From: Gallionella sp.
GTDB lineage: Bacteria > Pseudomonadota > Gammaproteobacteria > Burkholderiales > Gallionellaceae
NCBI GenBank assembly: GCA_030645535.1
Contig: JAUSNM010000113.1
Location: 1-64,000 of the forward strand
Reading direction: 5' to 3'
Length of the DNA stretch: 64,000 nucleotides
The position numbers and the translations under genes were made by a program. A model generated the notes under the pieces. It was not told the origin of the DNA, did not search any database, and saw only the letters and a program-made list of their open reading frames with translations. Shown here in pieces: positions 57,383 to 64,000 of the stretch; position 1 is the stretch's first letter; every line of letters starts with the position of its first letter.

Positions 57383-57410
57383 TTGCTATCCCATGTTCGG
57401 GTAATTGAAC

Positions 57411-57449
57411 CTATTCAACGGTCACAGACTTAGCCAGATTCCTGGGTTT
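57411..57449 (-). pseudogene. Second copy of the glmS 3' end (13 codons)
   Basis: On the minus strand it reads [12 protein letters not shown] and a stop, identical in protein to the end of the glmS just upstream, but with ten of twelve sense codons differing at synonymous positions (for example CCC/CCT, AGG/CGT, CTG/CTT), and a TAG instead of TGA. Upstream of it the reading frame is lost. It is the remnant of a different glmS allele. Confidence 0.85.
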
Positions 57450-57498
57450 GTAGCTTCAAGCCCAGACAAGCTTTTTGGCTCGCTGTAAACCTCGTATC

Positions 57499-59325
57499 TC
57501 ATTCGACCGTTACTGATTTGGCAAGGTTACGAGGTTTATCCACGTCGGTCCCCTTCTGCAAGGCAACATAATATGCCAGCAGTTGCAGCGGAATGGTGTG
57601 CAGAATAGGGCTTAAAAAACCTGCGTGTTCGGGCATTTGCATGATATGTACGCCATCATCTTCGCGTATGTGGGTATCCGCATCGGCAAAAACATACAGC
57701 TCGCCGCCACGCGCGCGGACTTCATGCAAGTTGGATTTTAGTTTTTCCAGCAGCACATCGTTGGGTGCGACCGAAATCACCGGCATATCCTTATCCACCA
57801 GCGCCAGCGGCCCATGTTTGAGCTCACCGGCAGGATAGGCTTCGGCGTGAATATAGGAGATCTCCTTGAGCTTGAGCGCGCCTTCCAGTGCAATCGGGTA
57901 ATGCAGGCCGCGTCCCAGGAACAACGCATGCTGCTTATCGGCGAACTGCTCGGCAAGTTTTGCAATCTGTGGTTCCAGATCCAGCACCTTTTGCGTGGCT
58001 GCAGGCAGATGACGCAAGGCGTGCAAATGTTTCTGCTCACACTCAACCGTCAGGCGATTACGCTGCTTGGCGAGCACCAGCGTCAACAGGAACAGCGCAA
58101 CCAGTTGCGTGGTGAAGGCCTTGGTAGAAGCCACGCCGATTTCCGGCCCCGCGCGCGTCAGAAAACGCAGCTTGCAAAGACGGACCAGCGCGCTTTCCGG
58201 GACGTTACAGATGGCAAGCGTGTGGATGTGACCCAGCGCCTTCGCGTGATTCAACGCAGCCTGAGTATCGGCGGTTTCACCCGACTGGGACAGCACCACC
58301 ACCAACGCCTTTGGATTGGGCACACTGGTGCGGTAACGGTACTCACTGGCGATTTCCACCGTACACTGAATTCCGGCAATCTCTTCCAGCCAATATCGCG
58401 CAACCAGCCCTGCATGATAGCTGGTACCGCAGGCCAGAATCAGTATGCTGTTGATATCAGCGAAAGATGCAGCCGCCTCGGCGCCGAAAATTCCCGGCAC
58501 GATGGACTGACTGTTGCAGACAGATTCGAGCGTGTCTGCTATAGCTTGCGGCTGTTCGTGAATTTCCTTCTGCATGTAGTGGCGATATTGGCCCAAGGAC
58601 ACGCTCTCATTGCTGATCTCGCTTACCTGGACCGGGCGTTCAACAATGCTGCCCGCCGCGTCGTAAATCCGATAGCTTAGCCGCTCGATTTCGACGACAT
58701 CGCCTTCTTCAAGATAGATCACTTTATTCGTGACCGGCAACAGCGCTGACACATCCGAGGCGATGAAGTTTTCCCCGATGCCAATTCCCATCAACAAGGG
58801 GCTGCCGCGCCGCGAACAAATAAGCTGATCGGGATTATCCGCCGCAATCACACCGATGGCATAGGCACCTATCAACTCGGCGAGTGCAGCTTTCGTGGCG
58901 TCAAGCAGTGAAACCCCGTTCACATAATGGCTGTGAACCAGATGCGCGATGACTTCCGTATCGGTATCTGAAGTAAATTCATAGCCACAGGCGCTCAGAC
59001 GGGTGCGCAGCGACTCGTAGTTTTCGATGATGCCGTTATGCACTACCGCGATCGAATCACGGCTCAGGTGCGGATGAGCATTGCGCTCGCTTGGCACGCC
59101 GTGCGTCGCCCAGCGGGTATGGGCTATGCCAAGCAAGCCTTGCGTTTCGGCACTCTTGATCGTAAGTTCAGCGACACGGCCGGTACTGCGCACGCGTTCC
59201 AGCTGAGCGTTGCGTACCACCACCAAGCCGGCGGAGTCATAACCTCGATATTCAAGTCGCTGCAATCCCTCAAGCAGGATGGGTACAACATTGCGTTGAG
59301 CTACTGCGCCTACGATTCCACACAT
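57499..59325 (-). CDS. glmS: Glutamine-fructose-6-phosphate aminotransferase GlmS
   Basis: 608 residues. [10 protein letters not shown] provides the N-terminal Cys nucleophile of the glutaminase domain, and two SIS domains in the second half carry the sugar isomerase site. It makes glucosamine-6-phosphate, the entry to cell wall precursors. The C-terminal [11 protein letters not shown] end is intact and is the region recognised by Tn7-like elements in other species. It follows glmU by 44 bases. Confidence 0.98.
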   Translation of the reverse strand: MCGIVGAVAQRNVVPILLEGLQRLEYRGYDSAGLVVVRNAQLERVRSTGRVAELTIKSAETQGLLGIAHTRWATHGVPSERNAHPHLSRDSIAVVHNGIIENYESLRTRLSACGYEFTSDTDTEVIAHLVHSHYVNGVSLLDATKAALAELIGAYAIGVIAADNPDQLICSRRGSPLLMGIGIGENFIASDVSALLPVTNKVIYLEEGDVVEIERLSYRIYDAAGSIVERPVQVSEISNESVSLGQYRHYMQKEIHEQPQAIADTLESVCNSQSIVPGIFGAEAAASFADINSILILACGTSYHAGLVARYWLEEIAGIQCTVEIASEYRYRTSVPNPKALVVVLSQSGETADTQAALNHAKALGHIHTLAICNVPESALVRLCKLRFLTRAGPEIGVASTKAFTTQLVALFLLTLVLAKQRNRLTVECEQKHLHALRHLPAATQKVLDLEPQIAKLAEQFADKQHALFLGRGLHYPIALEGALKLKEISYIHAEAYPAGELKHGPLALVDKDMPVISVAPNDVLLEKLKSNLHEVRARGGELYVFADADTHIREDDGVHIMQMPEHAGFLSPILHTIPLQLLAYYVALQKGTDVDKPRNLAKSVTVE

Positions 59326-59338
59326 AATTCAAACCCAA

Positions 59339-59394
59339 TTGATAATTGATAGTTGATAGTTGAAAATTGTCACTTGTCACTTGTCACTTGCTTT
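59339..59394. repeat. Heptanucleotide repeat across the glmU stop codon
   Basis: Eight consecutive seven-base units all beginning with TTG on the plus strand (TTGATAA, TTGATAG x2, TTGAAAA, TTGTCAC x3, TTGCTTT). The glmU stop (59370-59372) lies in one of the TTGTCAC units. Confidence 0.85.
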
Positions 59395-60743
59395 TTCGGG
59401 CGCGACCATCCGGCAATGGTTACCTGCTTGGATCGGGACAGGGTAAGTTCGCCAGCGGGTGTATCCCGGGTGATGGTCGACCCGGCACCGATGGTCGAGC
59501 CTCGGGCGACCGTTACAGGCGCGACGAGTTGCGTATCCGAACCTATAAATACGTCGTCTTCGATCACGGTTCTGAACTTGTTCGCACCGTCATAATTACA
59601 GGTGATGGTACCCGCGCCGATATTGACCCGGCATCCGATTGTGGTGTCGCCGATATAGCTTAAGTGGTTAGCCTTGCTTCCCTTTTCGATTTCGCTGTTT
59701 TTGATCTCGACAAAGTTTCCCACGTGTACTTCGTTGTGCAAGCGGGTTCCGGGACGCAGGCGTGCATAAGGGCCGATACGGCAGTCAGCTCCGACATCGC
59801 TGCTGTCTATATGACTATATGGAGCAATTTGAGTCCCGTCGGCGATGGCGGCATTTTTGACAATGCAATACGCACCGATTTGAACGTTGTTGCCCAGCGT
59901 GACTAAACCTTCAAAGATGCAGCCGACATCGATTGAAACATCGCGTCCGCAGTTAAGTTTTCCGCGCACATCGAAACGTGCGGGATCGGCAAGCGTCACG
60001 CCCAGCGCTAGCTGCCGCTGAGCCTCGACTTGTTGCCAGGTGCGTTCAAGGACAGCCAACTGGGATTTACTGTTTATGCCGTGTATTTCCCATTCATGAT
60101 TGGGTTGTACGGTGTGAACCACGACACCCTCTTCAGCCGCCATAGCAATTATGTCAGTCAGGTAATATTCACCCTGAGTATTGTTGGTGCGCAGACCAGC
60201 CAGCCATTTTCGCAAATATTTGGTCGGAGCAAGCAGAATGCCGGTGTTCACCTCTCTGATTTCACGCTGCTCGGGAGTCGCATCCTTTTCTTCAACGATG
60301 CTGATCACATCGCCCTGCGCATTGCGCACGATGCGGCCGTATCCGGTGGGATTATCCAGGTTCACTGTCAGCAATGTCAGCCCGCTGCCCGCTTGCTGCA
60401 TCTGGTGCAGTGTGCTGCTTTGAATTAAAGGAACATCACCATACAGCACCAGCGTCTCCCCCTCGTCATCGAGGTGCGGCATGGCTTGCTGTACTGCGTG
60501 CCCCGTACCCAGCTGCGGCTCCTGCATGACAAATGTCGCACCTGTCGATTTGAGCGCTTCAGGTACGGCCTCCCCTCCATGTCCGTAGACGACGCAAATC
60601 CGCCGGGGGTCGAGCGCTTTAGCGCAATCCAGAACATGCTGAACCAGCGATTTTCCGGCCAGTGCGTGCAACACCTTGGGCTTATCGGAATGCATGCGCG
60701 TACCTTTACCCGCAGCAAGGATAACAACATTGATAGGATTCAT
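59370..60743 (-). CDS. glmU: Bifunctional N-acetylglucosamine-1-phosphate uridyltransferase / glucosamine-1-phosphate acetyltransferase
   Basis: 457 residues from the ATG at 60743 ([19 protein letters not shown]). The uridyltransferase domain has the LAAGKGTRM loop and the acetyltransferase domain a hexapeptide-repeat beta-helix. It makes UDP-GlcNAc, the substrate of pseB as well as of peptidoglycan and LPS. The C-terminus (QVTSDK) is read from heptanucleotide repeats, so it may differ between strains. Confidence 0.97.
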   Translation of the reverse strand: MNPINVVILAAGKGTRMHSDKPKVLHALAGKSLVQHVLDCAKALDPRRICVVYGHGGEAVPEALKSTGATFVMQEPQLGTGHAVQQAMPHLDDEGETLVLYGDVPLIQSSTLHQMQQAGSGLTLLTVNLDNPTGYGRIVRNAQGDVISIVEEKDATPEQREIREVNTGILLAPTKYLRKWLAGLRTNNTQGEYYLTDIIAMAAEEGVVVHTVQPNHEWEIHGINSKSQLAVLERTWQQVEAQRQLALGVTLADPARFDVRGKLNCGRDVSIDVGCIFEGLVTLGNNVQIGAYCIVKNAAIADGTQIAPYSHIDSSDVGADCRIGPYARLRPGTRLHNEVHVGNFVEIKNSEIEKGSKANHLSYIGDTTIGCRVNIGAGTITCNYDGANKFRTVIEDDVFIGSDTQLVAPVTVARGSTIGAGSTITRDTPAGELTLSRSKQVTIAGWSRPKKQVTSDK

Positions 60744-60841
60744 ATACACACGTTATCTGTTTACAGTTCTCAGTTTAAGTGCGTAGTTTACCTGAAACTG
60801 AAAACGGGAAACAGCAACTGAAAACTGTTTTTTTGGCACAA

Positions 60842-60865
60842 AAAAAGCAGCCTGGGCTGCTTTTT
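60842..60865 (-). terminator. Rho-independent terminator after atpC
   Basis: AAAAAGCAGCC-TG-GGCTGCTTTTT; on the minus strand the stem is followed by a run of T. It ends the ATP synthase operon before glmU. Confidence 0.92.
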
Positions 60866-60884
60866 CTGAATTTACTGCGTGAAA

Positions 60885-61313
60885 CTAATGCCCGACCTGC
60901 TTGCGAATTTGCTGTATCAGTCGCAACTGGGCAAGTGCTTGCGCCAGCTCTGCTTCTGCCTGAGCGTAATCAAGATCAGAAGTACGATTCTTCATCGATT
61001 CTTCGGCTGCTTGCTTCGCTTCCAATGCGCGCGATTCATCCAGATCCTTGCTACGAATAGCTGTGTCGGACAAAATCGTCACAAGATTAGGCTGTACCTC
61101 AAGCATTCCGCCGGATACATAGATCAACTCGTCTTCCGCCTGATCCGGACGCCTGATGCGTACCGAACCCGGCTTGATACGAGTCAACAAGGGCGTGTGC
61201 CGCGGATAGATGCCCAACTCGCCCATCTCTCCCGGAACAATGACTATTTCTGCAAGTCCGGAGAAAATCAATTCCTCCGCACTCACTACGTCGACGTGTA
61301 CTGTCATTGCCAT
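60885..61313 (-). CDS. atpC: ATP synthase epsilon subunit
   Basis: 142 residues from the ATG at 61313 with AAGGTG upstream. N-terminal beta-sandwich ([40 protein letters not shown]) and C-terminal helical hairpin ([21 protein letters not shown]) are typical. It is part of the central rotor stalk and inhibits ATP hydrolysis. Follows atpD by 14 bases. Confidence 0.96.
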   Translation of the reverse strand: MAMTVHVDVVSAEELIFSGLAEIVIVPGEMGELGIYPRHTPLLTRIKPGSVRIRRPDQAEDELIYVSGGMLEVQPNLVTILSDTAIRSKDLDESRALEAKQAAEESMKNRTSDLDYAQAEAELAQALAQLRLIQQIRKQVGH

Positions 61314-61327
61314 GGCTGTCACCTTAA

Positions 61328-62740
<1,413 letters not shown>

Positions 62741-62789
62741 CTAAATTAATTTTGGTGTTATCGCTATATTCAACTATACAGTCAGGCGA

Positions 62790-63656
62790 TTAGCCTACTG
62801 CTGCCGCGCCGCTACAGATCTCGGAGATCTCACGCGTAATGGCTGCCTGACGTGCTTTGTTGTAGACCAACTTAAGATCAGCGATGACGCTTTTGGCATT
62901 GTCAGATGCGGATTTCATCGCCACCATACGCGAACTCTGCTCAGACGCCATGTTTTCAACGACGCCCTGATATACCAGTGATTCAACGTAACGCAACAAC
63001 AATTCGTCGATTACAACCTTGGCGTCCGGCTCATAAATATAATCCCAACTGCCCGTCGTCGCATCAAGTTGCTCACCATTAAGCGGCAGCAACTGCTCGA
63101 CGCAAGGCTCTTGCTTCATGGTGTTCACGAAATGGTTGTAGCAGATATGAATCGCATCAATCTCGCCGGAAACATAGGCATCCAGCATGACCTTTACCGC
63201 GCCGATCAAACTGGCCAGATGCGGAGCATCACCCAAACCGATCAGGTTTGACTTAACTTCAGCACCCATGCGATTCATGAAACCCAGGCCTTTATTGCCG
63301 ATGGCGCAAACTGCAATCTTTTTGCCTTCAGAGTCCCAGGTCTTCATTTGACCTACGACCAGACGCAGCAAGTTGCTGTTCAAACCGCCGCACAAGCCCT
63401 TGTCCGAGGTAATCAGAATTACGCCAACCTTCTTGATGCTTTCACGTTTTACCAGGAAAGCATGCTTATATTCAGGATTGGCGCGCGACAAATGAGCCGC
63501 CACTGCGCGGATCTTTTCAGCGTAAGGACGAGCAGCGCGCATGCGCTCCTGTGCCCTCCGCATCTTGGCAGCGGCAACCATTTCCATGGCGCGTGTAATC
63601 TTGCGTGTATTTTCTACACTCTTGATTTTCGTGCGGATTTCTTTACTGCCAGCCAT
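62790..63656 (-). CDS. atpG: ATP synthase gamma subunit
   Basis: 288 residues. [20 protein letters not shown] and the C-terminal [20 protein letters not shown] are the two coiled-coil helices of the rotor shaft. Located between atpA and atpD as in other bacteria. Confidence 0.98.
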   Translation of the reverse strand: MAGSKEIRTKIKSVENTRKITRAMEMVAAAKMRRAQERMRAARPYAEKIRAVAAHLSRANPEYKHAFLVKRESIKKVGVILITSDKGLCGGLNSNLLRLVVGQMKTWDSEGKKIAVCAIGNKGLGFMNRMGAEVKSNLIGLGDAPHLASLIGAVKVMLDAYVSGEIDAIHICYNHFVNTMKQEPCVEQLLPLNGEQLDATTGSWDYIYEPDAKVVIDELLLRYVESLVYQGVVENMASEQSSRMVAMKSASDNAKSVIADLKLVYNKARQAAITREISEICSGAAAVG

Positions 63657-63669
63657 TTCTCACCCCGCC

Positions 63670-64000
63670 TTAATAAACTGCAGTTGCTTTGAATTCCTCA
63701 ATCGCAGCAGACAACAGCTTCTCATTATCCGCACTCAGGTCTTTTTTGGATTCAATCGTATCCATCAATTCCTTGTTTTTGGACTTCAGGTAAGCGTGTA
63801 CTGCCGATTCGAATGCCAGCGCCTTAGGCACTGCAACGTCATCAAAGTAGCCTTTGTTCACGCAGAACAAAGTAACAGACATTTCAGCAACAGACAGAGG
63901 GCAGTATTGCAACTGCTTCATCAGTTCAGTTACCAGCTTGCCGCGTTCCAACTGCTTACGAGTCGCTTCATCCAGATCCGATGCAAACTGGGCAAAAGCC
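63670..64000 (-). CDS. atpA: ATP synthase alpha subunit (5' part beyond window)
   Basis: Only the last 109 residues are inside the window; the frame is open to the edge ([19 protein letters not shown], then [20 protein letters not shown]). This is the helical C-terminal domain of F1 alpha. It precedes atpG by 13 bases. Confidence 0.95.
   Translation of the reverse strand, partial: AFAQFASDLDEATRKQLERGKLVTELMKQLQYCPLSVAEMSVTLFCVNKGYFDDVAVPKALAFESAVHAYLKSKNKELMDTIESKKDLSADNEKLLSAAIEEFKATAVY

Noticed and set aside
57382-57410. Tn7-type end repeat between the glmS remnant and parA
   Set aside because: The 28 bases hold no TGTGGGCGG-like terminus; there is no room for transposon ends here.

Overview
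The window is chromosomal DNA of a Gram-negative bacterium, most likely a betaproteobacterium of the Nitrosomonadales/Gallionellaceae type. This placement is inferred from gene order and protein style (atp operon-glmU-glmS; the rsmI/lpoA/yraN/diaA/yraP block; pcm next to a TolC; ubiE, ubiJ and ubiB close together; an EPS-type MarR regulator). It was not tested by any search. Nearly the whole window is coding. No tRNA, rRNA, CRISPR array or intact insertion sequence was seen.

Region 1 (1-16379, all minus strand) is a surface-glycan locus. The window opens inside pseG. Upstream of it in transcription order lie pseB, pseC, an aldo/keto reductase and a cytidylyltransferase fused in frame to a class III aminotransferase, joined mostly by ATGA overlaps: a nonulosonic acid (pseudaminic-acid-like) pathway. 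Before these come an ABC flippase, an SDR lacking its usual catalytic Tyr, a GT4 glycosyltransferase and a methyltransferase-like gene. Then come the GDP-L-fucose genes (manC, gmd, GDP-fucose synthase), an alpha-1,2-fucosyltransferase, a four-helix-bundle gene broken by a nonsense codon, and an EPS-associated MarR regulator.

Region 2 (16445-30683) is housekeeping: tolC-like, pcm-like, a TPP riboswitch with thiC, a DUF1289 protein, uppP, yggX, then a polyphosphate set (ppk1, a histone-like gene, sixA, a two-domain PPK2), an EamA half transporter, DUF2288, a gamma carbonic anhydrase, a RelE/ParE toxin-antitoxin pair and pyrC. Region 3 (30369-37080, minus) is an RND efflux operon with its TetR/CerR regulator and a cupin. 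Region 4 (37727-51598) holds a PAS chemoreceptor with a haem-c motif, an APH/AAA kinase fusion, the rsmI/lpoA block, hldE-C, ubiE, phnA, an RluA-type synthase, a Tim44-like protein, ubiJ and ubiB. Region 5 (51625-57382) has a porin, a periplasmic binding protein and a Cache-PAS-GGDEF-EAL sensor in one operon, then an orphan ParA. Region 6 (57499-64000) is glmS, glmU and the end of the ATP synthase operon (atpC, D, G, A).

Three signals stand out beyond the genes. (i) Heptanucleotide tandem repeats sit on or next to gene ends (glmU, ppk, ubiE, manC) and inside coding sequence (gmd, manC). (ii) A C/G-rich palindromic repeat recurs about six times; at three gene starts it appears to supply the Shine-Dalgarno sequence, and one copy is translated inside a gene. 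(iii) A 39-nt second copy of the glmS 3' end, diverged only at synonymous sites, lies just downstream of glmS, where Tn7-like elements recognise their target.
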